The translations under genes and the position numbers were made by a program. A stretch of DNA of 64,000 nucleotides from DASRAP01 sp035277145 (GTDB lineage: Bacteria; Gemmatimonadota; Gemmatimonadetes; Gemmatimonadales; Gemmatimonadaceae): NCBI GenBank assembly GCA_035277145.1, contig DATELA010000064.1, positions 22,838 to 86,837 on the forward strand, read 5' to 3'. Shown here one piece after another: positions 1 to 7,805 of the stretch (position 1 is the first letter of the stretch; each line of letters opens with the position of its first letter). Under the pieces are notes generated by a model. That model saw only the letters and a program-made list of their open reading frames with translations. It did no database searches and was not told where the DNA came from.

Positions 1-561
1 GCGCGCGATGCACAAGCGCTGTTGCTGGCCGCCCGACAATCCGTACGCCGACTGGTGAAGCTTGTGCTTCACTTCGTCCCACAGCGCCGCGCGCACAAGA
101 CTCTTCTCGACTTGTTCAGCAATCTGATTGCGCGTGAGGCCGCCGTTGACGCGCAGTCCGTACGCAACGTTCTCGAAAATCGATTTGGGAAATGGATTCG
201 ATTTCTGGAACACCATACCAACCCGTCGCCGCAAGGTCGTGACGTCGAGCGCGAACACATCTTCGCCGTCGAGCAACACGCTGCCGTTCACGCGCGTGTT
301 TCGCACCGTGTCCGACATGCGGTTGAGCGTGCGCAAGAACGTCGACTTGCCGCAGCCCGACGGACCGATGAACGCAGTGACGTGATGCGACGCGACGCGC
401 AGCGAAATGTCGAACAGCGCCTGCGACGCGCCGTAGAAAAAGTTGAGACGGTCGATGCGCATTTTCTCCTGCACATCGGCGTCGAAGACGTCGTCACCCT
501 CCGCGCGCGGAGCAGGTGCGCCATGCGGCGGCGGATCGAACTTGACTTGTACCGGCGTCAC
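1..561 (-). CDS. pstB: Phosphate ABC transporter ATP-binding protein PstB (3' end outside window)
   Basis: Reverse-strand translation from a GTG at 561 stays open to the window edge (187 codons). It contains the Walker A motif GPSGCGKST, the Q-loop context VFQKSNPFPKSIFENV and the ABC signature LSGGQQQR, all typical of PstB, the cytoplasmic ATPase that powers high-affinity phosphate import with PstA and PstC. The GTG directly abuts the pstA stop, so it is probably the last gene of pstSCAB. An internal ATG (MRIDRLNFFYG) could be the true start, because the first 30 or so residues are not conserved. Walker B and the C-terminus lie beyond the left edge. Confidence 0.93.
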   Translation of the reverse strand, partial: MTPVQVKFDPPPHGAPAPRAEGDDVFDADVQEKMRIDRLNFFYGASQALFDISLRVASHHVTAFIGPSGCGKSTFLRTLNRMSDTVRNTRVNGSVLLDGEDVFALDVTTLRRRVGMVFQKSNPFPKSIFENVAYGLRVNGGLTRNQIAEQVEKSLVRAALWDEVKHKLHQSAYGLSGGQQQRLCIAR

Positions 562-1419
562 TCAGCGGCCCCCTCGCGGACGGGCGCGTGCAACGATGAG
601 TCGCGCCACAATGTTCGTCATCAAAATGAGCATCAACAAAACAAACCCCGCCGCCCACGCCTGGCGATGCCAGTCGTCGTACGGCGATGTTGCGTAACGG
701 TAAATCGATACCGGCAGCGACGCTGTCGGCTGTGAAATACCTGGACTCCAGTAGGGGCTTCCAAAAACCGTAAGCACGAGCGGCGCCGTCTCACCCGCGA
801 CGCGCGCCAGGTTGAGCATGATACCGGTGATGATCCCGTCTTTCGCGGCGGGAATTACCACGGTCGCCAGCATGCGCCACTTGGGCGTGCCGAGCGCGAG
901 TGCGCCTTCGCGCAAACCGTCGGGTACGGCGCGCAAGAACTCCTCCGTGCTGCGCACCGCGATCGGAATCATCATAATGCCGAGCGCGACGCCACCAGCC
1001 AGCGTGGAGAACGTCTTCATGTTCATCACGATGACGGTGTACGCGACGATACCAATCACGATCGACGGAACGCCGTTGAGCAAATCGGTCGTGTACCGTA
1101 CCGCGAACGCAAATCCGCGATTCCCATACTCGGCGAGATACACACCGCCAAGGAAACCAACCGGTACGCCGAACAGTGTTGCCAGACCGAGAATCTTTGC
1201 GCTTCCAACGATCGCGTTTCCGAGCCCACCACCGATCTCGCCGGCGGGCAACGGAAGCTTCGTGAACAGCGCCAGGTCGAGACTGCGCGCGCCTTTGATG
1301 ACGAGGTAACCGAGGATGAAGAGCAGCACGCTCGCAATCGCGACCGCGCACACGCCGGTGGCTGTGAGCATCACGGAGTTGATTCCGCGACGATAGCGAA
1401 GGCGCGCTGCTTCCGTCAT
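562..1419 (-). CDS. pstA: Phosphate ABC transporter permease PstA
   Basis: A 285-residue integral membrane protein with about six hydrophobic helices. It carries the binding-protein-dependent permease loop (ALGTPKWRMLATVVIPAAKD) that docks on the ATPase, followed by VAGETAPL, characteristic of PstA. It forms the inner-membrane phosphate channel with PstC. Its ATG overlaps the pstC stop by four bases (ATGA), which implies translational coupling, and pstB begins at the next base after its stop. Length is normal for the family. Confidence 0.95.
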   Translation of the reverse strand: MTEAARLRYRRGINSVMLTATGVCAVAIASVLLFILGYLVIKGARSLDLALFTKLPLPAGEIGGGLGNAIVGSAKILGLATLFGVPVGFLGGVYLAEYGNRGFAFAVRYTTDLLNGVPSIVIGIVAYTVIVMNMKTFSTLAGGVALGIMMIPIAVRSTEEFLRAVPDGLREGALALGTPKWRMLATVVIPAAKDGIITGIMLNLARVAGETAPLVLTVFGSPYWSPGISQPTASLPVSIYRYATSPYDDWHRQAWAAGFVLLMLILMTNIVARLIVARARPRGGR

Positions 1420-2408
1420 GCGCGCGCCTCCATTTTCGACGTGCTCGCAACGAGCAAGCGCGCCAGTCCGTTCACGATGATCGTGAGCGCGAAGAGCACG
1501 AGGCCAAGTTCGATCAGCGCCTGTTGGTGCAATCCTGCTGACTCTGGAAACTCATTCGCAACCACAGACGCAATCGAGTAGCCGGAACCCAACAGCGACG
1601 CAGCGATCTTGGGCGTGTTGCCGACCACCATCGTGACCGCCATCGTTTCGCCCAGCGCGCGCGCGAGCGCGAGAAACACCGAACCGACGATGCCGCGTTT
1701 TGCGAACGGCACGACCACACGCCACGTGGTTTCCCACTGTGTTGCACCGAGCGCAAGCGCGCCCTCGCGCTGCTCCGGCGGAACGGCAAGAAGGATTTGT
1801 CGCGACACCGACACGATGAACGGCAGAATCATCACCGCGAGCACGAGCCCCGCGGCGAAATAGCTGTACCCGTAGAATGGGCCTGAAAACAGCGGCGTCC
1901 ATCCGAACAGCGACTTCATCACTGGTGCAACGGACGAGCGCAACAACGGCACCATCACGTAAATGCCGAGCAATCCGTAAATCACACTTGGCACCGCCGC
2001 GAGCAGCTCGATGAGAAAGGTCAGCGCGTTCGACATGCGCGGCGGCGCGAGCTCCGACAAAAAAATCGCGGCACCAAGGCCGATCGGCACTGCGAGCAAC
2101 AACGCGAGCGCCGACGTCACCACCGTCCCGTAGATGAACGGCAGCGCACCGAACACCTCACCGGACGGATCCCATGTGGTCGAGGTGAGAAAGCCCCAGC
2201 CGAATCGTTCGCGCGCTGCATCCGATTTCGTCCACAGCTGAAAAACAATCAGCAGCGTGACGAGCAGAATGACGGCCGCGGCGATCGTAACGATCGCGCG
2301 CGCGATTTCGTCGCCGTTGAAGAACCGGCGCGCAAAAGCGCGCGCCCCCGTTTTCGCTGTGGGAGCGCGCGCTGCGCTGATGGCCGACGCAGTATTCGCT
2401 GCGGTCAC
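1416..2408 (-). CDS. pstC: Phosphate ABC transporter permease PstC
   Basis: A 330-residue membrane permease with an extended N-terminal cytoplasmic segment (about 45 residues), then a helix near 40-60 and further helices. The permease loop reads ALGATQWETTWRVVVPFAKR and is followed by LARALGETMAVTMVVGN, the PstC family signature. It starts on GTG, with AGGAG three bases upstream inside the end of pstS, so the spacing is short. It pairs with PstA in the phosphate channel. Confidence 0.95.
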   Translation of the reverse strand: MTAANTASAISAARAPTAKTGARAFARRFFNGDEIARAIVTIAAAVILLVTLLIVFQLWTKSDAARERFGWGFLTSTTWDPSGEVFGALPFIYGTVVTSALALLLAVPIGLGAAIFLSELAPPRMSNALTFLIELLAAVPSVIYGLLGIYVMVPLLRSSVAPVMKSLFGWTPLFSGPFYGYSYFAAGLVLAVMILPFIVSVSRQILLAVPPEQREGALALGATQWETTWRVVVPFAKRGIVGSVFLALARALGETMAVTMVVGNTPKIAASLLGSGYSIASVVANEFPESAGLHQQALIELGLVLFALTIIVNGLARLLVASTSKMEARA

Positions 2409-2415
2409 GTGCTCC

Positions 2416-3450
2416 TTACTTCACCTGCTCCAGCGCCTTCAGCTCCTTGGCGATTACCGCCGGGGGAAGGCGACCGAATGACAGTGACTCCGTCAGGTTT
2501 TGCCCATCGGACAATGCCCATTTCACGAAATCCACGATCGCAGTGCGTTTGGCCGGATCGGCGATCTTCGTCGGAATGAGCAGCCAGGTAAAACTCGCGA
2601 TCGGATACGCGTCTTTGCCGGGTGCGTTTGTAATCGACACCCGGAAATCCGCCGGCATGTTTGCGACCGCGCCGCTCGCCGCTGCACTCACGCTGGCAAG
2701 TGTCGCCGACACGAATTCGCCGGCTGCGTTCTGCACGACGCCGTACGAAATCTTGTTTTGCAGTGCGTAGATCAACTCGACGTAACCAACCGCACCTTCC
2801 GTCTGCTTCACCGCGGCTGCAACGCCCGCGTTCTGCGCACCACCGAGTCCGACGGGCCAGTTCACCGAGTTACCGCGACCGGCCTTCTCCAACCACGCCG
2901 GACTCACTTTCGACAGATAGTCCGTGAAGATGAACGTCGTGCCGCTCCCGTCTGAACGGTGCACGACAATGATGTCCGCGTTCGGCAACTTCGCACCGGG
3001 ATTCGCCTTTGCGATGATCGGGTCGTTCCACTTGGTGATCGTGCCGAGGAAGATTCCTGCGAGCGCTTCGCCGCTGAATCGCAAAGGCGCGGTCACAGAC
3101 GGGAGATTGTAGATCGGCACAACTGCGCCGAGCACCGTCGGAATGTGCAGCACGTCGCTGCCGCGCTTTGTCTTGAACTCGGCCAACTGCGTGTCATTCA
3201 TTGGACCGTCGGTCGCGCCGAAGTCGACGATACCGTCGGTGACCTGCCGAATGCCCGCGCCCGAACCAACCGGCTGATAATTGATCTGCACGTTTGGCTT
3301 CGCCGTCTGGAAAGTCGAGATCCACTTCCCGTAAATCGGATACGGGAAGGAGGCGCCTGCACCGGTCACCTGTGTTTGTGCGCCGGCCGCGATTGGGGCG
3401 AGCAGCGCCAGCGCTGCAACCCGCGTGATTCTGTTTTTCATAGTGTGCAC
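2416..3450 (-). CDS. pstS: Periplasmic phosphate-binding protein PstS
   Basis: A 344-residue secreted binding protein. The signal peptide covers about residues 1-24 and ends ...PIAAGAQ. Phosphate-binding segments are recognisable: GAGASFPYPIYGKW, QPVGSGAGIRQV and HRSDGSGTTFIFTDYLS. It delivers phosphate to PstCA. The GTG at 3450 has GGAG seven bases upstream. An ATG three codons further in (3441) is an alternative start. A candidate PHO-box-like repeat lies about 40 bp upstream. Confidence 0.96.
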   Translation of the reverse strand: MHTMKNRITRVAALALLAPIAAGAQTQVTGAGASFPYPIYGKWISTFQTAKPNVQINYQPVGSGAGIRQVTDGIVDFGATDGPMNDTQLAEFKTKRGSDVLHIPTVLGAVVPIYNLPSVTAPLRFSGEALAGIFLGTITKWNDPIIAKANPGAKLPNADIIVVHRSDGSGTTFIFTDYLSKVSPAWLEKAGRGNSVNWPVGLGGAQNAGVAAAVKQTEGAVGYVELIYALQNKISYGVVQNAAGEFVSATLASVSAAASGAVANMPADFRVSITNAPGKDAYPIASFTWLLIPTKIADPAKRTAIVDFVKWALSDGQNLTESLSFGRLPPAVIAKELKALEQVK

Positions 3451-3489
3451 GGAATAGCTCCGGAGTTGATGTCAAATGCTACCCGATCT

Positions 3490-3507
3490 CTGTAACGGAT
3501 CGGTGAC
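3490..3507. promoter_or_regulatory. Candidate PHO-box-like direct repeat upstream of pstS
   Basis: The plus strand reads CTGTAAC-GGAT-CGGTGAC: two 7-base half-sites four bases apart, the 11-base period of PhoB boxes. The second half matches the first at five of seven positions. It lies 40 bp upstream of the pstS start. It is called by analogy with a better copy at 6679-6696. Confidence 0.4.
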
Positions 3508-3518
3508 GAAGACTTTCC

Positions 3519-4700
3519 CTAGTAGGACGCCTGCAGGTGGAGGAACAACGCCTTCAATTCGTTCGCGGTGGACCCGTCTTTCCGCGAGATGGTCTGCGTG
3601 TCGAGCGACAGCGTGATGCGCGAATTCGGTTCGTAGAACAGCGAGAAGATCGCGAGCTGCGTGTAGGGGTCGGCGTCGGTGTTGGCTTTGAATGAATCGA
3701 CGCGGCCGAGCACGCCGATCTTCGCGAGACGGCCGGTCTGTTTCGCCAGCAGCCCGGGCCGCACGATACCGAAGACCGATGTCAGCTGACCCGTGTTGTC
3801 TGCCGTCGTGCGCGGATCACCAACGGTGTTCGAGCCCGCTTCCGTTGTTTCCGTGCGCTGGCCGAAGCTCACGCCGAGCGACAGTCGCGGATCGCGAACG
3901 CCAACAAACACACCGGCGCGATTGCGTTTCAAGCCGTCACTCACTGGACCGACCTGACCGACACCACCATTCTGGAACTGGCTGGCCGTTTGTCCCGCGT
4001 AGAACCACGGTGAAATCGCGAGCGTCTGTCCCCACGTACCGAGCGTCGTGCCATTGGCAAACGGCGTAATGGTGAGGCGCGCGCCAAAATCCTTGAACCG
4101 ATCCGCTTCGCTCGCCGTGTAGCCGGGCCCGTTCACAACATTCGTGTAGATCTCACCGAGTTTTTTCGGCAGCGTAACGAGCGCCGCAACGCCGACGTCC
4201 GCAGATGAAAAGAAACCTCCGCTGCGCTCGAGGCCGGCGGTGCTGAGATACCGCGGCCAATACGTCTCCTCGTGTTCGAGGATGACATTGTGCAACATGC
4301 CGAGCCGCGCGACGGCGTTGAACCCGCTATGACCGCCGATGTTGTTCGCGACGTTCATCTGCAGGTACGCGTACTTGAGCCGCGCGGTCCATCCTTTGTA
4401 GTAACCGTTTGTCGCGGCGTCGGTGTTGTTATAGATGTCGGTCGTGATGCGAACACTCGCGCGATCGCCGGCCGACGCGCGGAACGTCAGGTACACGCGT
4501 TCGACGTCGAAGCGGCTCGAGGCTTCGGTGCCGTTTGTGGCTTTGGCGATGGAATCCGTGCGGCGCTGAAAGTTGGCGAACAGAACGCCGCTGAAGTCGA
4601 TCGGTGGTGGCGCACTCTGCTGCGCCACACCAGGCGCCGGAGCAAACGACGCGAAAGCAAGCAACAGCGCAGTACGCGACAGCGGCTTGGAGAACATCAT
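3519..4700 (-). CDS. Outer-membrane porin-like protein, probably phosphate-related
   Basis: A 393-residue protein from the ATG at 4700 (AAGGA about 9 bases upstream). The signal peptide MMFSKPLSRTALLLAFASFA is followed by APAPGVAQ. The rest is rich in alternating polar/aromatic strands and ends in an aromatic residue (LHLQASY), as expected of an outer-membrane beta-barrel. It sits between pit and pstS, with PHO-like repeats upstream, so it is probably the outer-membrane entry route for phosphate, comparable to OprO/OprP. That role is inferred from context; I saw no lysine ladder that would fix specificity. The reading frame extends upstream to 4886, but that part is low-complexity repeat and not conserved-looking. 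Confidence 0.7.
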   Translation of the reverse strand: MMFSKPLSRTALLLAFASFAPAPGVAQQSAPPPIDFSGVLFANFQRRTDSIAKATNGTEASSRFDVERVYLTFRASAGDRASVRITTDIYNNTDAATNGYYKGWTARLKYAYLQMNVANNIGGHSGFNAVARLGMLHNVILEHEETYWPRYLSTAGLERSGGFFSSADVGVAALVTLPKKLGEIYTNVVNGPGYTASEADRFKDFGARLTITPFANGTTLGTWGQTLAISPWFYAGQTASQFQNGGVGQVGPVSDGLKRNRAGVFVGVRDPRLSLGVSFGQRTETTEAGSNTVGDPRTTADNTGQLTSVFGIVRPGLLAKQTGRLAKIGVLGRVDSFKANTDADPYTQLAIFSLFYEPNSRITLSLDTQTISRKDGSTANELKALFLHLQASY

Positions 4701-4725
4701 TGAGTCAGTCCTTGGTGAAGGAGGC

Positions 4726-4826
4726 GTGTAACGCGCGTGCAAAAAACACGTCACGGTGAGCGGCCACGGCTGTATTCTCAGCATGTCGTGTAACGCGGCT
4801 ACGATCTCGTGTAACGATCCGGTCAC
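4726..4826. promoter_or_regulatory. Cluster of GTGTAACG repeats upstream of the porin (candidate Pho operators)
   Basis: Three plus-strand copies of GTGTAACG occur at 4726, 4788 and 4809. The last reads GTGTAAC-GATC-CGGTCAC, closely matching the pstS-proximal repeat (CTGTAAC-GGAT-CGGTGAC). The 4788 and 4809 copies are 21 bp apart, about two helical turns. Position (26-126 bp upstream of the porin start) and similarity suggest a shared regulator, presumably PhoB-like. Confidence 0.4.
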
Positions 4827-4829
4827 AGA

Positions 4830-4982
4830 GAGGAGCGAGAAGCGAAAATGAGAATCGAGCTTCGAGAAGCGAAAACAAAAGGGCACTGACAGAATGAGAA
4901 GCGAGTAGCTCGCTCATTCTCTCGGTGCCCTTCGCGTCTCGGTTCTCGCTTCTCGGTCCTTCCCTTTCGCTTCTCGCTCCTC
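4830..4982. repeat. GA-rich 18-bp perfect inverted repeat around the pit/porin gap
   Basis: GAGGAGCGAGAAGCGAAA at 4830-4847 is repeated as its exact complement at 4965-4982, where it overlaps the pit stop codon. Related GA-rich arms occur in at least three other intergenic palindromes in this window. Confidence 0.75.
4872..4930 (-). terminator. Hairpin with T-tract downstream of pit
   Basis: GGGCAC (4881-4886) pairs with GTGCCC (4925-4930), AGAATGAG (4891-4898) with CTCATTCT (4913-4920), and GCGAG with CTCGC inside. Read on the minus strand, the stem is followed by TTTTGTTTT, so it should end transcripts leaving pit before the porin gene. It lies inside a larger GA-rich inverted repeat (4830-4847 with 4965-4982). 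Confidence 0.6.
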
Positions 4983-6018
4983 AGCTCTTGTTGAACAATG
5001 CCAGCAGCCGATAGCTCACGGCGGCGATCGTCATCGCCGCGGGGATGGTAATCACCCAGGCCCAAACGATTCGCCGCGCAATTCCCCAACGCACGGCCGA
5101 CAAACGCTGCGTCGTCCCGACGCCAACGATGGATCCAGTGATCGTGTGCGTCGTGGAAATCGGAATGCCGTAGTGCGCGGCCGTCATCATCACCATCGCA
5201 CCGCCGGTTTCTGCGCAAAATCCGCTCACCGGACGCAGACGCGTGACGCGCGATCCCATCGTGTGTACGATGCGCCATCCGCCAAATAACGTCCCGAGCG
5301 CAATCGCCGTGTACGCGCCGAACTCAACCCAGTACGGCACGCGATCGGTATTCTGCAAATAGAAAAACCGCAACCATCCCGTCTGTTGCGCGAACTCCGC
5401 TTGTGTCGCGACAAGGAGACCAACGATGATGCCCATCGTTTTCTGCGCATCGTTCTGCCCGTGCGCGTACGAAAGAAACGCGGAACTCAGCAACTGTCCC
5501 GGGCGAAACACGCGATCCATGCGTGACGGCGTCGCGCGCTGAAACAGGTTGAGCACCAGAATCATCAGCGCGAGCGCGACAATCAAACCCATGACCGGCG
5601 AAATCACGATCGCCGAGAGCGTTTGAATCCATTTGGTGCCCCACAGCAGCGCGTCCGTACCGCCCTTGGACACCGCAGCGCCGGCGAATCCGCCGATGAT
5701 TGCATGCGACGAACTCGTCGGAATACCGAACCACCACGTGATCAGGTCCCAGATGATTGCGCCGAGCAGTCCGGCGAGAATCACGTTGGCGTCGACGACG
5801 CTCTGTACGACGAATCCCGAACTGACCGCCTTCGCAACGGCCGTCGATCCAACAAACGCGCCCGCAAAGTTGAACAGCGCCGCCCAGCCGACCGCGGCAA
5901 GCGGCGACAGAACACGCGTGCCAACAATTGTCGCAATCGAATTCGCCGAGTCGTGAAACCCGTTGATGAAATCGAAAATGAAGGCGAATGCGACGATGAT
6001 CAGGACGTACGTGATCAC
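4981..6018 (-). CDS. pit: Low-affinity inorganic phosphate transporter, PiT family
   Basis: A 345-residue membrane protein with about ten helices. It contains both halves of the PiT signature, GFHDSANSIATIVGTRVLSP near the N-terminus and PVSGFCAETGGAMVMMTAAH near residue 270. It takes up phosphate (or metal-phosphate) across the inner membrane by ion symport. It starts on GTG at 6018, 11 bases after the stop of the DUF47 gene, an arrangement widely seen for PiT transporters with their PhoU-like partner. Confidence 0.93.
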   Translation of the reverse strand: MITYVLIIVAFAFIFDFINGFHDSANSIATIVGTRVLSPLAAVGWAALFNFAGAFVGSTAVAKAVSSGFVVQSVVDANVILAGLLGAIIWDLITWWFGIPTSSSHAIIGGFAGAAVSKGGTDALLWGTKWIQTLSAIVISPVMGLIVALALMILVLNLFQRATPSRMDRVFRPGQLLSSAFLSYAHGQNDAQKTMGIIVGLLVATQAEFAQQTGWLRFFYLQNTDRVPYWVEFGAYTAIALGTLFGGWRIVHTMGSRVTRLRPVSGFCAETGGAMVMMTAAHYGIPISTTHTITGSIVGVGTTQRLSAVRWGIARRIVWAWVITIPAAMTIAAVSYRLLALFNKS

Positions 6019-6029
6019 GGCGCGGTCCG

Positions 6030-6641
6030 CTAACTGTTTTTGATGGAGATACTCTCGAGGACGTTCGTTACGTCCTCGGCTTCATCGAGCGCATGCTCGA
6101 GATGGTCGAGCAGTTCTTTCCACTTGATGACGTGGATGGGGTCGGGCGTGCCCGCGAACAGGTTCGTGAGCGCTTTGGAATACAACTGATCGCCCTGCTC
6201 TTCGATTTTCTTGACGTCGCGCATACACGCGAACACGAGTCGCGGATCTTTGATTCCCCGCACCGCTTCCTGAATGTGGCGCGACGCATCTTCGAGCAGC
6301 GCGGCCAGGCCAACCGCTTCGGGGGGACACTGGCGGATGTCGAACACCACCGCCCGACGCGCCGCACCGTCCATGAGATCGACGACGTTGTCGAGATTCG
6401 TCGTGAGCTCGTGAATGTCCTCGCGATCGAGCGGAGTGACAAAGGAGCGGTCCACACGCTCGATGATCGAGTGCGTGAGTTCGTCTGCTTCGTGCTCGAC
6501 GCGCTTCACCTCGGCCGCGAAATGCGCGAGCCGCGCAGGTTCGGCAAAGAGCTGGTGGAGAAGTCGGCTGGACTCGACCACGCGGTCGGCCAGCTGGTCG
6601 AACATGGGAAAGAACGCTTCGTCTTTCGGGATCAGTCTCAC
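6030..6641 (-). CDS. DUF47 / PhoU-like Pit accessory regulator
   Basis: A 203-residue, largely helical protein beginning at a GTG (6641) with the family-typical N-terminus RLIPKDEAFFPMFDQ. The frame extends to 6743 but would then read through the operator-like repeat. Acidic motifs (VKRVEHEADELTH; VKKIEEQGDQLYSKA) resemble the metal-binding E/DxxxD motifs of PhoU-like proteins. Members of this family are thought to control PiT transporters. The overlap-like spacing with pit supports the pairing. A well-formed PHO-box-like repeat lies 38-55 bp upstream. Confidence 0.88.
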   Translation of the reverse strand: MRLIPKDEAFFPMFDQLADRVVESSRLLHQLFAEPARLAHFAAEVKRVEHEADELTHSIIERVDRSFVTPLDREDIHELTTNLDNVVDLMDGAARRAVVFDIRQCPPEAVGLAALLEDASRHIQEAVRGIKDPRLVFACMRDVKKIEEQGDQLYSKALTNLFAGTPDPIHVIKWKELLDHLEHALDEAEDVTNVLESISIKNS

Positions 6642-6678
6642 GGGCGGCGGGAAATGGACGGGCGAAAAGGTACCGCCA

Positions 6679-6696
6679 GTTACATGAGCGTTACAG
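6679..6696 (-). promoter_or_regulatory. Candidate PHO box upstream of the DUF47-pit operon
   Basis: The minus strand reads CTGTAAC-GCTC-ATGTAAC: two near-identical 7-mers with a 4-base spacer, in the same direction as the operon and 38 bp from the GTG. The architecture is that of the PhoB box (7+4+7), with CTGTAAC in place of the E. coli CTGTCAT. Confidence 0.5.
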
Positions 6697-6707
6697 TCAT
6701 CAACAAC

Positions 6708-6843
6708 TAGGAGCGAGGATCTAGGAAGAGGAACGAGGCCCAAGGGAAAGGATTAGGGAACACAAAGGGGTTAGGACTCGCTCCTATCCGTGCCCTAATC
6801 CTTCCCCTCACTACTTGATCCTCAAACTCGATCCTCGCTCCTA
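6708..6843. repeat. Large intergenic palindrome (14-bp perfect outer arms)
   Basis: TAGGAGCGAGGATC (6708-6721) is the exact complement of 6830-6843. Inside it, GGGAAAGGATTAGGG near 6744-6758 pairs with CCCTAATCCTTCCC near 6793-6806 with a one-base bulge. The whole gap between the rhomboid stop and the DUF47 promoter can fold into one cruciform. It may serve as a terminator for the rhomboid gene. Confidence 0.7.
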
Positions 6844-6848
6844 TTGGT

Positions 6849-7595
6849 CTATCGGCGAAGGCTCGCCTTGTGGGCAGCCACCAGCTCCGGGTTTGCAAAG
6901 AGCCGCCCTAGGACGACGCCGGCAAAAAAGCCGCCGATATGTGCCCACACTGCAACGCCTCCGGAAATCGTCGGCCGCGGGGACAGGAGCTGTGGGAGTC
7001 CGGACAGGAATTGCATGCCGAACCACAGCAGCAGCACCACGAAGGCCGGAATGCGGAACAGGAAGAACGGAGGGAAGAAGGTCCGCACCAACGCCCGGGG
7101 ATACATCACCAGGTACGCGCCCAGCGCGCCGGAGATCGCGCCCGAGGCACCGACGGTCGGGACTGGCGACGACGGCTCCACGATCAGGTGTGCCGCGCCC
7201 GCGAGCAGCCCGCACAGCACGTAGAACATGACAAACCGGCCGCGCCCCATGACGTCTTCGACGTTGTTTCCGAAGACCCACAGGAAGAGCGAGTTCCCAA
7301 GCACGTGGCCCCAGCTGCCGTGCAGGAACATCGACAGCACCGGTGTCGCATAGTTCACGACGTGGTCGTCGATGGCGCACACCATGTCGTTGGTGAGTGG
7401 CACTGCGAACCCAATCGGCCGCATGTGGGTGAGTTCGGCCGGCACTAACCCCCAGTTGCACACCGTGATCGCGAGCTGCGCCGGGTCGAAACCGCCTCCC
7501 TGGACCAACACCCAGATCCCAACCAGCGCGACGATAATCCCGATGGTCGCAACCGGAGTTCTGAAGGTCGGGTTGTCGTCGGAGAGAGGAAACAA
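6849..7595 (-). CDS. Rhomboid family intramembrane serine protease
   Basis: A 248-residue protein with six or seven hydrophobic helices. The rhomboid catalytic serine motif GASGAISG follows a conserved HGSWGHVLGNSLFLWVFG segment (the HxxxxHxxxN-type oxyanion region), and the catalytic histidine lies in WAHIGGFFAGVVLG. It cleaves membrane-anchored substrates within the bilayer; the substrate cannot be told from sequence. The start used is TTG at 7595 (FPLSDDNP, a typical rhomboid N-terminus). No clear ribosome binding site is visible. Confidence 0.9.
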   Translation of the reverse strand: MFPLSDDNPTFRTPVATIGIIVALVGIWVLVQGGGFDPAQLAITVCNWGLVPAELTHMRPIGFAVPLTNDMVCAIDDHVVNYATPVLSMFLHGSWGHVLGNSLFLWVFGNNVEDVMGRGRFVMFYVLCGLLAGAAHLIVEPSSPVPTVGASGAISGALGAYLVMYPRALVRTFFPPFFLFRIPAFVVLLLWFGMQFLSGLPQLLSPRPTISGGVAVWAHIGGFFAGVVLGRLFANPELVAAHKASLRR

Positions 7596-7721
7596 GCAGG
7601 CTGTAGGCGGTAGGGTGTAGGCTGGAGATACTGCCGTCGTCAGAACTTAGCGCGGGCGGCTTGGCCCCCCGCCAGAATGGCGCTGAGCGCCCGAAACCTC
7701 GGCACGAATGGCGCAGTATGT

Positions 7722-7737
7722 TGGCCTGGGGATTGCA
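7722..7737 (+). promoter_or_regulatory. Possible sigma-54-like -24/-12 element upstream of dnaK
   Basis: TGGCCTGGGGATTGCA has GG and GC ten bases apart, matching TGGCACG-N4-TTGCA at most positions, and lies about 70 bp before dnaK. A match of this quality could occur by chance in 64 kb. The 210-base gap 7596-7805 otherwise shows no CIRCE element and no clear sigma-32 promoter. Confidence 0.2.
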
Positions 7738-7805
7738 CTTCGCCGCTGGCATCAACTGTCGTACATCTCGTCCTCTCGTCTTCTCATTCTCTCAAAAACT
7801 GACCT

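Noticed and set aside
3519..4886. Longer porin start at 4886
   Set aside because: The extra 62 residues are read from GA-rich repeat and operator-like sequence; ATG 4700 starts a proper signal peptide with AAGGA upstream.
7596..7805. CIRCE or sigma-32 control element before dnaK
   Set aside because: No TTAGCACTC-N9-GAGTGCTAA palindrome or CTTGAAA/CCCCAT pair is present.
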